A stretch of 64,000 nt of DNA, taken from the NCBI RefSeq assembly GCF_000015565.1, contig NC_008786.1, forward strand, positions 4,266,501 to 4,330,500, given 5' to 3'. A program made the position numbers and the translations under genes. Under the pieces are notes generated by a model. That model was not told where the DNA came from, ran no database searches, and saw only the letters and a list, made by a program, of their open reading frames with translations. Below, in pieces: positions 1-8,526 of this stretch. Source of the stretch: Verminephrobacter eiseniae EF01-2 (GTDB lineage: Bacteria; Pseudomonadota; Gammaproteobacteria; Burkholderiales; Burkholderiaceae_C). Each line of letters starts with the position of its first letter. Positions within the stretch are counted from its first letter, which is position 1.

Positions 1-1
1 G

Positions 2-178
2 ATCGGCATGGGCCATCCGCTGGGACCAACCGGCGTCGGGCAGATCGCGGAGATCACGCGCCAGTTGCGCGGCGAGGCCACGGGACGCCAGCACCCCGGT
101 GCGCGCCTGGCCTTGGCCCACATGATCGGCCTGGGCTCGGTCGCCGTGGCCCATGTGCTGGCTCGCGCCGGAACCTGA
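2..178 (+). CDS. Thiolase family protein, C-terminal end (5' part outside window)
   Basis: The frame is open from the window edge and encodes 58 residues ending in TGA. It begins with the signature GHPLGPTG, the glycine-rich C-terminal motif of thiolases and SCP-x-type acyltransferases that surrounds the active-site histidine/cysteine region. The residues after it (a GVGQIAEI helix, then the LALAHMIGLGS strand) match the end of the thiolase fold. The gene is followed after 8 bp by an enoyl-CoA hydratase, so it is probably the thiolytic step of the same beta-oxidation-type pathway. Subfamily and substrate cannot be judged from the fragment. Confidence 0.8.
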   Translation: MGMGHPLGPTGVGQIAEITRQLRGEATGRQHPGARLALAHMIGLGSVAVAHVLARAGT

Positions 179-186
179 AGAAACAT

Positions 187-978
187 ATGGATTACTCGAC
201 CCTGTTGTACGAAGTCGCCGAGGGAGTGGCGTTGATCCGGCTGAACCGCCCGGAGCGCATGAATGCCATCGGCGGCGCTATGAAAACAGAACTCCGGCAG
301 GCCCTGCTCGAGCGTGCGCGCCAGGACCCGCAAGTGCGCTGCGTGATCCTCACGGGTGCGGGCGAGCGGGCCTTCTGCGCGGGCGCCGATATCAAGGAGC
401 GCGCCGGTCAGGCCTTGCCCCAGCCGGAATACCACCTGCAGCAGAAGGCAACGCTCGCGCTGTTCCGCGAGATGGAACAGTTCGAGAAACCGCTGATCGC
501 CGCGATCAACGGCGTCGCCATGGGTGGCGGGCTGGAGATCGCGCTGTGCTGCGACGTGCGTATCGCCGCGCGCGGCGCCCGGCTGGGCTTGCCCGAGGCC
601 AAGATCGGCGCCTTGCCCGCGGCGGGCGGCACGCAGCGGCTGCCACGCCTGGTCGGCCCTGGCATCGCCAAGGAACTGATGCTCACGGGCGACGCCATCG
701 GCGCCGAGCGCGCGCTGGCCATCGGCCTGATCAACCAAGTGGTCGAACCCGAGGCGCTGCTGCCCACGGCACTGGCCATGGCTTCACGCATGGCGGCCAA
801 CGCGCCGCTGGCGCTGCGCCACATCAAGCATGCCGTCGACCAGGGCATGCAGGTCGGTATCGACGCAGGACTGGAGTACGAGCGCTATGCCGCCGCGCTG
901 GTGGTGTCCAGCGAAGACCGGCTGGAAGGCATGCGCGCCTTCGTCGAAAAGCGCCAGCCCCGATTCATTGGCCGCTGA
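187..978 (+). CDS. Enoyl-CoA hydratase/isomerase family protein
   Basis: A 263-residue crotonase-fold protein of normal family length. The oxyanion-hole segment FCAGAD (residues 63-68) and the second segment NGVAMGGG (108-115) are present. Both glutamates used by true hydratases are in place: Glu117 in GGGLEIAL and Glu137 in GLPEAKIG. It should therefore hydrate a 2-enoyl-CoA in the cytoplasm rather than only isomerise. The start ATG is 8 bp after the thiolase stop, and the downstream dehydrogenase starts 41 bp after its stop, so it lies inside one plus-strand operon. The acyl-CoA substrate is not identifiable. Confidence 0.88.
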   Translation: MDYSTLLYEVAEGVALIRLNRPERMNAIGGAMKTELRQALLERARQDPQVRCVILTGAGERAFCAGADIKERAGQALPQPEYHLQQKATLALFREMEQFEKPLIAAINGVAMGGGLEIALCCDVRIAARGARLGLPEAKIGALPAAGGTQRLPRLVGPGIAKELMLTGDAIGAERALAIGLINQVVEPEALLPTALAMASRMAANAPLALRHIKHAVDQGMQVGIDAGLEYERYAAALVVSSEDRLEGMRAFVEKRQPRFIGR

Positions 979-1019
979 TCCGTATTCATCTCTTCACAAG
1001 CACACAAGGAAAACAACGC

Positions 1020-1832
1020 ATGGATTTGCAACTGAACGGCAAGGTCGCCTTCGTCACCGGCGCGGGCCAGGGCGTGGGCCGCCGCATCTGCCTGGACCTG
1101 GCCGCAGAAGGCGTACGCGTCGCCGTCAATGATCTGTTCGAGGAGCGCGCCCGCACCGTCGTGCGCGAGATCGAGGCCATCGGCGGGCAGGCCCATGCCG
1201 CCGTAGCCGACATCACGCAGGAGCAACAGGTTCACGCCGCCATCGCCGCCGCCGAACAGGCGCTCGGCCCCATCGACATCCTCGTCAACAACGCTGGCGT
1301 GCTGGTCGAGCGGCGCGAGAAAGGCGGCCCCGCTCCTCTTTTCGTGGAAACTGATTCAGAGGGCTGGAAACGCATCGTCGACCTCAACGTCTTCGGCATG
1401 TTGCACTGCTGCAAGGCCGTATTGCCCGGCATGCGCGAACGCAGCCACGGCAAAATCATCAACATCATGTCCGAGGCCGGCCGGGCCGGCGAAGCCCGGC
1501 TGGCCGTCTACTCCGGCGCCAAGGCCGCGATGCTGGGCTTCGCCAAGGCCATCGCGCGCGAACACGGCCAGCACTGCATCAACGTCAATGTAATCGCGCT
1601 GGGAGCGGTCTCGCACGAAGGCATCCGCGAAGGCGCCCTGGCACCCACTTCCACGCCGCAGAACAACGAGCGCCTGTCCAAAATGCTGAACGCCTATCCG
1701 ATCGCGCGCGGGCTGCAGCGCCTGGCGTGCCCGGAAGACGTCTCCGGCATGGTGTGCCTGCTGGCATCAGATCGCGCGGCCTTCGTGACCGGCCAGAGCA
1801 TAGGCATCAGCGGCGGCTTCGTGATGCAGTGA
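1020..1832 (+). CDS. Short-chain dehydrogenase/reductase (SDR) family oxidoreductase
   Basis: A 270-residue classical SDR. The Rossmann motif TGAGQGVG is at residues 13-20 and NNAG at 90-93. The catalytic set is Ser151, Tyr164 and Lys168 (YSGAK). Asp38 after the second strand suggests NAD+ preference. I chose ATG 1020 because it directly precedes the canonical N-terminus (LNGKVAFVTG). In the context of the preceding hydratase and thiolase it plausibly performs the 3-hydroxyacyl-CoA or alcohol oxidation step, although its sequence alone does not fix the substrate. A second ATG-led frame begins six bases after its stop. Confidence 0.88.
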   Translation: MDLQLNGKVAFVTGAGQGVGRRICLDLAAEGVRVAVNDLFEERARTVVREIEAIGGQAHAAVADITQEQQVHAAIAAAEQALGPIDILVNNAGVLVERREKGGPAPLFVETDSEGWKRIVDLNVFGMLHCCKAVLPGMRERSHGKIINIMSEAGRAGEARLAVYSGAKAAMLGFAKAIAREHGQHCINVNVIALGAVSHEGIREGALAPTSTPQNNERLSKMLNAYPIARGLQRLACPEDVSGMVCLLASDRAAFVTGQSIGISGGFVMQ

Positions 1833-1837
1833 GCGCC

Positions 1838-2848
1838 ATGATCCATACACGGCTCACAGATCTGTTCGGCATCCGGCTACCCGTGTTGGGCGGCGGCATG
1901 ATGTGGCTATCGGACGCACACTACGTGGCTGCGCTGGCGCGGGCGGGCGCGCTCGGTTTCATCACACCGCGCTCCTACGAGAGCCTAGATACCCTGCACG
2001 AAGCCCTGCGCACCTGCCGCCATGCCAGCGAAGGCCATCCGTTCGGCCTCAACATCACGCAGTCGCGCCGCAGTGAAGAAAACCGGATGATCCCGGCCTG
2101 GATCGACATGGCCCTGGAAGAAGGCGTGCGCAGCTTCGAGACCGTGGGCCCTGCTTCGAGGGCCCTGTTCGAGCGCATGCAAAACGGCGGCGGTCGCGTC
2201 ATCCACAAGTGCGCCTTCATCGCGCACGCGCTCAAGGCGCAGGACGAGGGTGCCGATGCCGTGGCGCTGGTCGGCGGCGAAGCCGGGGGCCACCCGGGCA
2301 CCAACGAACTTCCAACCTTCGTCCTCGGCGCGCTGGCGCTGGAATCGCAACGCCTGCACATCCCGCTGGCCATCGGCGGCGGCATTGGCAGCGGCCGGCA
2401 GATCGCGGCGGCCCTGGCCCTGGGCGCCGACGCGGTGGTCATGGGCACACGGTTGCTGGTCTGCGAAGAAATCTGGGCGCATGAGGACTACAAGCGGCAT
2501 TTGCTGGCCCAGCCGGCGGAAGCCTCGATCCTGGCGCTGACGCGCACCGGCAACCCCTGGCGCGTGCTCGACAACGCCACGGTGCAGCGGACCCGCGAGC
2601 TGGAAGCGCAGGGCGCTACCAGCTATCCCGAATTCGGCGCGCTGGCAACCGGCCGGCTCGGCCGTGATAACGCCTATCTGCGCGGCGACTGGAACACCGG
2701 CCTGCTGTCCATGGGGCCGGCCATCGGCTTCGCCCATCACATCGAACCCGTACAAGCTGTGTTGCGCCGTTTGATGGCCGAAACCAGCATGCGTGTGGCT
2801 GACGTGCACGCACGCGAACTTCCCCTCTCCACCCTCCATCCCGCATGA
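1838..2848 (+). CDS. Nitronate monooxygenase / 2-nitropropane dioxygenase-like flavoprotein
   Basis: A 336-residue TIM-barrel FMN protein. Its N-terminus (FGIRLPVLGGGM) and the FMN phosphate-binding stretch AIGGGIGSGRQ with the following GADAVVMGTRLL are typical of the NMO family, as is the GGEAGGH segment, which contains the family histidine. It may oxidise nitronates, but many operonic members of the family act as enoyl-CoA reductase-like or uncharacterised flavoproteins. In this CoA-based operon the second possibility deserves equal weight. The start was set at ATG 1838, five bases after the SDR stop. Its stop overlaps the next gene's start (ATGA at 2845), which indicates translational coupling. 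Confidence 0.8.
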   Translation: MIHTRLTDLFGIRLPVLGGGMMWLSDAHYVAALARAGALGFITPRSYESLDTLHEALRTCRHASEGHPFGLNITQSRRSEENRMIPAWIDMALEEGVRSFETVGPASRALFERMQNGGGRVIHKCAFIAHALKAQDEGADAVALVGGEAGGHPGTNELPTFVLGALALESQRLHIPLAIGGGIGSGRQIAAALALGADAVVMGTRLLVCEEIWAHEDYKRHLLAQPAEASILALTRTGNPWRVLDNATVQRTRELEAQGATSYPEFGALATGRLGRDNAYLRGDWNTGLLSMGPAIGFAHHIEPVQAVLRRLMAETSMRVADVHARELPLSTLHPA

Positions 2849-4377
2849 ACCCCAACCTCTTGATCTACAACGGCGGCCTGATACTGCCAGGCACCCAGTT
2901 GCAGGCACAGGCCGACCGCGCCGCCGCCGGCTTTGAACAGCTTGGACTGCGGGCTGGCGACACCGTCGCGGTGATGCTGCGCAACGATGTTCCCTATCTG
3001 GAGCTGATGCTGGCCCTCAACCAGCTCGGCATTCACCTGGTGGCCGTGAACTGGCACTTCCAGGCCGAAGAGGCGGCCTACGTATTACGCGACAGCGGGG
3101 CGCAAGCTCTGGTCATCCATGCGGACCTGTGGCCCACGCTGGCACCTGCCGTGCCGCCGGACGTGCGGGTGCTGGTGGTGCCCACACCACAGGAGATCAT
3201 TGATGCCTACGGCCTGGCGCCGGCCCCTCTGCCCGACCAGGCGCTGCAGTGGGCGCAATGGCGCGACGGCTTCGCTCCCAGCATGACGCCGCCAGTCCCA
3301 TCGCCGGGCAGCATGCTCTACACCTCCGGCACGACCGGCCGGCCCAAGGCCGTCATGCGCCTGCCCGGCACACCGCCCCAGCACGAAGGAACCATGCGCG
3401 TGCGCGCAATGGCCAGCCACGCCCGTGAAGGCATGCGCACGGCCCTGGTCGGCCCGCTGTACCACGCCGGGCCCAATACCGCCGCACGCGTGGCGCTACG
3501 GCTGGCCGAGCGCATCGTGGTGCTGCCGCGCTTCGATGCCGAGCAGTTGCTGCGCACAATCGAGCAGCACCGTCTCACACACCTGTCGCTCGTGCCAGTG
3601 ATGCTGGTGCGGCTGCTCAAGCTGCCGCGTGAAGTGCGCGAGCGCTACGACCTGTCGTCCCTGGAGAACGTGACCCACGGCGGCTCGCCCTGCGCCCCGG
3701 AAGTGCGGCGCGCCATCATCGACTGGTGGGGCCCCATCGTCAACGAGACCTATGGCTCCACGGAAATCGGCCTGGTGACCATGGTCAGCGCGCAGGAATG
3801 GCTGCAGCGTCCGGGTACCGCTGGCCGCCCTTTCCCTGGAACGTCGGTCCGCATCCTTGGCCCCGAGGGCCAGATCCTGCCTCCGGGAGAAACCGGCGAG
3901 ATCTACGTCGACCCGGGCGACAACGCCCTGCCCTTCACCTATCGCAACGACGCGGCCGCCCGTCAGGCCATCGAGCGCGACGGGCACATCACCAACGGCG
4001 ATATGGGCTACCTCGACGCGGACGGCTACCTCTACGTCACCGACCGCAAACGCGACATGGTGATTTCCGGCGGGGTCAACATCTATCCGGCAGAAATCGA
4101 GCACGTGCTGGTGACGCATCCGGAAGTCGCCGACTGCGCGGTATTCGGCATTCCCGATGCCGAGTACGGCGAAGCGCTGGCCGCCGCCGTGGTGCGATCG
4201 CCAGGCAGCAGCTTGGACGCGGAGCAGGTGCGCGACTGGATGCGCCAACGCATGGCCGGCTACAAGGTGCCGCGGCACGTGGAATTCCATGCGGCGCTGC
4301 CGCGTGAAGGTATGGGCAAGGTGTTCAAGAACCAGTTGCGCGCCCCGCACTGGGAACGCGCCGGCCGCCGCATCTGA
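2845..4377 (+). CDS. AMP-dependent acyl-CoA synthetase/ligase
   Basis: A 510-residue ANL-superfamily enzyme that activates a carboxylic acid to its CoA thioester via an acyl-adenylate. The P-loop motif YTSGTTGRPKAV lies near residue 154. The A5 motif NETYGSTE, the hinge segment TDRKRDMVISGGVNIYPAEIE and the C-terminal catalytic lysine (GMGKVFK) are all present. The N-terminus is slightly shorter than usual, beginning close to the first alpha/beta motif, but no essential motif is lost. It starts within the stop codon of the upstream flavoprotein (ATGA). It probably supplies the CoA substrate for the thiolase/hydratase/SDR set upstream. Confidence 0.87.
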   Translation: MNPNLLIYNGGLILPGTQLQAQADRAAAGFEQLGLRAGDTVAVMLRNDVPYLELMLALNQLGIHLVAVNWHFQAEEAAYVLRDSGAQALVIHADLWPTLAPAVPPDVRVLVVPTPQEIIDAYGLAPAPLPDQALQWAQWRDGFAPSMTPPVPSPGSMLYTSGTTGRPKAVMRLPGTPPQHEGTMRVRAMASHAREGMRTALVGPLYHAGPNTAARVALRLAERIVVLPRFDAEQLLRTIEQHRLTHLSLVPVMLVRLLKLPREVRERYDLSSLENVTHGGSPCAPEVRRAIIDWWGPIVNETYGSTEIGLVTMVSAQEWLQRPGTAGRPFPGTSVRILGPEGQILPPGETGEIYVDPGDNALPFTYRNDAAARQAIERDGHITNGDMGYLDADGYLYVTDRKRDMVISGGVNIYPAEIEHVLVTHPEVADCAVFGIPDAEYGEALAAAVVRSPGSSLDAEQVRDWMRQRMAGYKVPRHVEFHAALPREGMGKVFKNQLRAPHWERAGRRI

Positions 4378-4385
4378 GAAACGCC

Positions 4386-5585
4386 ATGTATCCACCATCG
4401 ACACATCTGCTGTTCGGCACCGAGCCCGACCAGTACACCTTCGTCTGGCCCGGCCAGACGGTATTCGGGGCCGGCAGCGCCGAGCGCCTGTCCGCATGGA
4501 TGCAGCACAGCGGTTCGCGAAAGCCGCTGGTGGTCAGCGATGCCGGTCTGGTAGCCGCCGGCCTGGTCGAACCGCACCTCGCGCGCCTGCGCGACGCCGG
4601 CCTGGTACCGTGCCTGTTCGACGGCGTGGAGGCCAATCCCACGCTGGACAACGTCGCCCAGGCCCTTGACCTCTGGCACTCGCAGGCCTGCGACGGCGTG
4701 GTCGCGCTCGGCGGCGGCAGCGTGATCGACGTCTGCAAGGTACTGCTGGCCCGGCTGTGCAGCGATGCGCCCGTGGAGCAGGTGCTGCGCGAGGGCGACG
4801 CGCTGCTGTGCCGGCCGATCCCGCCGTTCGCGGCCATTCCGACCACCGCGGGCACCGGCAGCGAAAGCACCACCGCCGCATTGGTCAAGGACGCCCAGGG
4901 GCGCAAACATGTGCTGCGCAGCCGCGCATGCCGCCCGCAATGGGTGGCGCTGGACCCGCTGCTGACACTGAGCGTCCCGCCCGCTGTCACGGCCTGCACC
5001 GGCTTCGACACGGTGATGCACGCACTGGGCGCGGCCACCAACCGCGCCACCAATCCCGTCGGCGAAGCCCTGGCCCTGCAAGCCATGGTGCTTTCGTTCC
5101 ATGCACTGCCGCTAGTGATCGCTCAGCCCGACGCGCTGCAGGCACGCAGCGACATGCTGCTGGCCAGCTACCTGGCCGGCGTGGCAATGAGTCTGCGCGG
5201 CACCGACGGCATTCACGGGCTTTGCACGCCGCTGGAATCGCTGGTCGACGTGCCGCACGCGCATGTGCTGGCGGTCGTGTGCGTGCCCCTGATGCGCTTC
5301 ACGCTGCCGGCCGCCACGTCTCCCTACGCCAGAGTGGCGCGCGCCTGCGGCCTGTCCGCAAAGCCCGCGGACGATGCAGCCTGCGCCGCAGAACTGGTCG
5401 AAGCCATCGACCACCTGCGCAGAGCGGCTCGGCTGCCATGCACATTGGCCGAACTCGGCGTCAAGGCGGACCGGCTCGAAGCCGTGATCGGCATCGCACT
5501 CGGCAGCCCTTCCGTGGCGCTGAACGCCCGCAAGCCGACACGGGACGACCTGGTCTCGCTCTACCGGGCTATGCAGCCCGCCTGA
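4386..5585 (+). CDS. Iron-containing alcohol dehydrogenase family protein (maleylacetate-reductase-like)
   Basis: A 399-residue group III (Fe-dependent) alcohol dehydrogenase homologue. Seen in the sequence: the NAD-binding GGGSVIDVCK segment, the family signature around PTTAGTGSESTT, and the metal-site region with HGLCTPLE and VPHAHVLAVV histidines. The overall length and the relatively short C-terminus resemble maleylacetate reductases and related alcohol dehydrogenases. It begins eight bases after the acyl-CoA synthetase stop. With the aldehyde dehydrogenase immediately downstream, it could oxidise an alcohol to an aldehyde that is then oxidised to the acid activated by the upstream ligase. 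That order of reactions is inference. Confidence 0.85.
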   Translation: MYPPSTHLLFGTEPDQYTFVWPGQTVFGAGSAERLSAWMQHSGSRKPLVVSDAGLVAAGLVEPHLARLRDAGLVPCLFDGVEANPTLDNVAQALDLWHSQACDGVVALGGGSVIDVCKVLLARLCSDAPVEQVLREGDALLCRPIPPFAAIPTTAGTGSESTTAALVKDAQGRKHVLRSRACRPQWVALDPLLTLSVPPAVTACTGFDTVMHALGAATNRATNPVGEALALQAMVLSFHALPLVIAQPDALQARSDMLLASYLAGVAMSLRGTDGIHGLCTPLESLVDVPHAHVLAVVCVPLMRFTLPAATSPYARVARACGLSAKPADDAACAAELVEAIDHLRRAARLPCTLAELGVKADRLEAVIGIALGSPSVALNARKPTRDDLVSLYRAMQPA

Positions 5586-5619
5586 ATTCCACCGTGTTCT
5601 TCACCCCTTATCCAGCACC

Positions 5620-7089
5620 ATGCAAACATCCTCGCATCTGCGCACCGGCACCTATCCCTTACTGATCGACGGCCAGGAGCGCTCCTCCAGTGCAGGCCAG
5701 CACTTTGACGTCGACAACCCCAGCACCGGCCGCGTGCTGGCCCAGGTCACCCAGGCCGACGCGAATGACGTCGATGCCGCTGTGCGCGCCGCCCAGACCG
5801 CCTTCGACACTCATTGGCGCCATACCTCCGCACGGCAGCGCAGCCGGCTGCTGCGCAAGCTGGCCGACGCGCTGGAGCGCCGCACCGAGCAGTTGGCCTG
5901 GCTGGAAACCTGGAACGTCGGCCGGCCGATCACGCTGACCCGCGCCACCCTGGGCACCATGCTCGACGGGATCGACTACGTGGCAGGTGTGGCCCAGGGC
6001 ATCGGCGGCCAGACCCACAACGTGGCCGACACGCATATCGTGAACTTCACCCTTCGGGAACCCTATGGCGTGGTCGGTCTGATCCTTCCGTGGAACTACC
6101 CGCTCACGCTGACCATCAGCAAGCTGATGCCGGTTCTGGCCGCTGGCAACACCGCCGTCATCAAGGCTTCGGAGATCACACCGCTGTCCACCGTGGAACT
6201 GGGTGCCGCCATCCTGGAGGCCGGGTTCCCGCCAGGCGTCATCAACATCGTGCACGGTCCCGGCGCCACCGTCGGCCAGGCACTGGTGGAGCACCCGCTG
6301 GTCGAGCGGATCTCCTTCACCGGCGGCACCGCCACCGGCAAGGCCATCTACCGCAGCGCCGCCGAACGCATCAAGCGGGTGACGCTGGAACTCGGCGGCA
6401 AGTCGCCGTTGATCGTCTTCGACGATGCCGATCTCGACCTCGCAGCGGCCATCGCCCTGCAGGACGTCACGAAGAACTCCGGCCAGATCTGCGTCGCCTG
6501 CACGCGGCTGCTGGTCCACGAACGCATTGCCGAGGCATTCACCGAGCGCCTGCGCCAGGCCTACCAGCACATCCGGGTCGGCCTGCCCGAAGACCCGCAG
6601 ACACAGATGGGCCCGCTGGTCAGCCGCGCGCAACTCGAGCGCGTGCAGCGCTACATCGACATAGGCCGCGACGAACAGGCCAACCCGGAAGTGCTGCAGG
6701 ACCTGTCGGGACGCGCCGAGCTGCGCAATGGCTATTTCGTCGCCCCCACCCTGTTCACCCAGGGCCGTAGCGGCATGCAGGTTGCGCAGGACGAAATTTT
6801 CGGTCCGGTGCAGGTGGTGATTCCGTTCCGCGACGAGGCCGACGCCGTGCGCATCGCCAACGACAGCCGCCACGGCTTGGCGGGCGTGGTCTGCACGCGC
6901 GACGGTGCCCGCGCCATGCGCATGTGCCACGCCCTTCAGATCGGCAACATCGCGATCAACGACCCAATCAAGGTCTCGGTCGACGCTCCTTTTGGCGGCT
7001 TCAAGGAGTCCGGCCTGGGCAAGGAGCGCGGCATCGACGCCATTCTTGAGAACACGCAAGTCAAGAACGTCCGCTTCTCGATGCGCTGA
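5620..7089 (+). CDS. NAD(P)-dependent aldehyde dehydrogenase
   Basis: A 489-residue enzyme of the ALDH superfamily. Seen in order: PWNYPL near the cofactor site, the FTGGTATGK Rossmann-like loop, the general-base motif LELGGKSP, the catalytic cysteine in NSGQICVACTR, and the C-terminal EIFGPV and PFGGFKESGLGKE signatures. All catalytic positions are intact. It is the last gene of the plus-strand catabolic operon. A decayed IS3-family element begins about 40 bp after the stop, so any further operon genes may have been lost or displaced. The substrate aldehyde is unknown. Confidence 0.9.
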   Translation: MQTSSHLRTGTYPLLIDGQERSSSAGQHFDVDNPSTGRVLAQVTQADANDVDAAVRAAQTAFDTHWRHTSARQRSRLLRKLADALERRTEQLAWLETWNVGRPITLTRATLGTMLDGIDYVAGVAQGIGGQTHNVADTHIVNFTLREPYGVVGLILPWNYPLTLTISKLMPVLAAGNTAVIKASEITPLSTVELGAAILEAGFPPGVINIVHGPGATVGQALVEHPLVERISFTGGTATGKAIYRSAAERIKRVTLELGGKSPLIVFDDADLDLAAAIALQDVTKNSGQICVACTRLLVHERIAEAFTERLRQAYQHIRVGLPEDPQTQMGPLVSRAQLERVQRYIDIGRDEQANPEVLQDLSGRAELRNGYFVAPTLFTQGRSGMQVAQDEIFGPVQVVIPFRDEADAVRIANDSRHGLAGVVCTRDGARAMRMCHALQIGNIAINDPIKVSVDAPFGGFKESGLGKERGIDAILENTQVKNVRFSMR

Positions 7090-7131
7090 TGCGGTCACGG
7101 CAACCAATCAGGGCACATCTAACCATATCAA

Positions 7132-7383
7132 CAGGAGGCAGTGCGACTGGTTCACGGCGGGCAGAGCATCGCAGCGGCGGCCAGGACTCTGGGCGTGGTG
7201 GAACAGACGCTGTTCAACTGGGTCAAGGCGGATCGCCTGGGCAAGCTCACAGGCGCTGACAGCAAGGCAGTGAGCGCCGAGCAGATGGAGATCAGTCGAC
7301 TGCGCGCGGAGCTGGCACGGGTGAAGATGGGGCGTGACATCTTGGGAAAAGCGACGGCGTACTGCGCGAAGGCGCAGAGCTGA
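7132..7383 (+). pseudogene. IS3-family OrfA fragment, 5'-truncated
   Basis: The frame reads from EAVRLVHGGQSIAAAA into VEQTLFNWVKADRLG, the helix-turn-helix of IS3 OrfA proteins. It then reads a heptad-rich segment (EISRLRAELARVKMGRDILGKA), the usual OrfA leucine zipper. The first 10-15 residues normally present in the family are absent. A GTG at 7141 with an AGGAGG six bases upstream could give an 80-residue product, but this looks fortuitous. The stop overlaps the OrfB reading frame as in intact elements. Confidence 0.75.
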
Positions 7384-7954
7384 AGTACGCCTTCATTCAC
7401 CGCAACCGCCAGGCGTGGCCGATCTCTGTGCAGTGCCGAGTCCTGCAGGCCAGCATCACCGGCTACCACGAACACTTCGTTCGTAGAGCCAGCGCGGCCC
7501 AGCGGCACCATCTCAGCGACGACGCGCTGCTGGTGCACATCGAGGTGATCCACGCCGAAACGCGGGGCGGCTACGGCTGGCCGCGCACGTGGAAGGAACT
7601 GCGGGCCAGGGGCATCCGCGCAAGCATGCCGGGCTGATCTTGCACAGCGACCGGGGCAGCCAATACGCCAGCGAGGACTTCAGGGACGTGCTCGCCCAGT
7701 GCGGCATCACGGCCTCGATGAGCCGCAAGGGCAACTGCTGGGACAACGCCTGCAGCGAGACCCTGTTCGGTTCGTTGAAGGCGGAGCGACTGCATGGGCA
7801 GCGCTTCGTGACGCGGCGCCAAGCCAAGGACGAGGTCATCGCCTGGGTACTCTGGTACAACCGCACCCGGCTGCACTCCACGCTGGCGTACGTCAGCCCG
7901 GTGCGGTTCGAGCAAGACTGGCATGCGGCTCAGGCCAAGCAAGCCAATTCGTGA
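7380..7954 (+). pseudogene. IS3-family OrfB transposase with internal deletion and frame change
   Basis: The first part (7380-7637) encodes the OrfB N-terminus, including the SDDALLVHIEVIHAETRGGYGWPR region. The second part (from about 7610) is in another frame and encodes the rve core end: HSDRGSQYAS with the second catalytic Asp, then KGNCWDNACSETLFGSLKAE with the catalytic Glu, and a normal C-terminus. The section with the first catalytic Asp, roughly 90-100 codons in the family, is missing. The join lies at the 9-bp string GGCATCCGC, readable in both frames. The usual ATG of OrfB is CTG here. Confidence 0.8.
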
Positions 7955-8487
7955 CTCCGCTATGGGGTACGGATTCCAGGGGTAAGGTCACTACCGCACG
8001 GGGTACTGACCGTTGCGGATGAACCGATCGAAGGTGTCCTCCTCGGGTTCGCCATCGTCATGTTCTGGCCACTGCCACTCGGCGTCGGGTATCGACAGCA
8101 GCGTCAGCGAGTAGTCGTATTGGTTCGCGACCCTGGTCATTTCGGTCAGTTGCATGGGCGCTGGTTCGCGCGGAAATCAGGTCTGCGCCCGCCTGGATTG
8201 CATCTGGGCACCAACATTCAAGGAGATATCTTCTGTGAGGAGAGGCAGTCCGTGTTGTCAAGCGCGATCAGCAAGTTGCCATTGACCGAACGCCAGCCAT
8301 TTCAGATCGGCGTGCTGCCACAGCACAATTGACCAATCTCGATGATCAACGGACACAGGCTGCACGGCGATATCGGGTCCGGCAGATTGCGATCCGGTTG
8401 TCCGAGGGGATCGAATGCACCCCGAACGGCGATGGGGTTGTTTCTGCCGCGCTGTTTCTGTATGCGCACCGGATAATCCAAAAATGA
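7955..8487. other. Intergenic stretch without a recognisable complete gene
   Basis: About 530 bp between the IS3 remnant and the terminator of the ABC binding-protein gene. The only reading frame with plausible coding character is a short minus-strand one at 7991-8155, listed separately. No tRNA, terminal inverted repeat or conserved motif was found in the rest. Confidence 0.6.
7991..8155 (-). CDS. Possible small acidic ORF or gene fragment
   Basis: A 54-residue minus-strand frame whose codons have GC-rich third positions as in real genes. Its product is acidic in the middle (HDDGEPEEDTFD) and ends in RNGQYPVR. An in-frame TGA lies eight codons upstream of the ATG and there is no clear ribosome-binding site. 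It may be the 3' end of a gene whose beginning was lost in the rearrangements around the IS element. I do not recognise a family. Confidence 0.25.
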   Translation of the reverse strand: MQLTEMTRVANQYDYSLTLLSIPDAEWQWPEHDDGEPEEDTFDRFIRNGQYPVR

Positions 8488-8517
8488 GGAAAAAGGCCGA
8501 CTGCGTGAAATCGGCCT
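8488..8517 (-). terminator. Rho-independent terminator of the binding-protein gene
   Basis: On the minus strand a perfect 7-bp inverted repeat (AGGCCGA/TCGGCCT at 8511-8517 and 8494-8500, 10-nt loop) is followed by TTTTT, just 10 bases after the stop codon at 8527. Confidence 0.85.
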
Positions 8518-8526
8518 GCATCCCCC

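Larger units (their letters stand above)
7130..7954 (+). mobile_element. Degenerate IS3-family insertion sequence
   Basis: The remnant holds the 3' part of an OrfA-type helix-turn-helix/leucine-zipper gene followed by an OrfB transposase that has lost its middle. The left end is missing: homology begins abruptly at the codons for EAVRLVHGGQS and no terminal inverted repeat is visible upstream. I could not identify a convincing right inverted repeat either. The element cannot code for an active transposase. It sits directly behind the aldehyde dehydrogenase gene, in line with its transcription. Confidence 0.8.

Noticed and set aside
5659..7107. Long 482-codon minus-strand frame opposite the aldehyde dehydrogenase
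   Set aside because: It is the antisense shadow of a GC-rich gene, with His/Gly/Ala-rich composition and no domain features. Similar long antisense frames occur opposite mrp, pet and pil genes.
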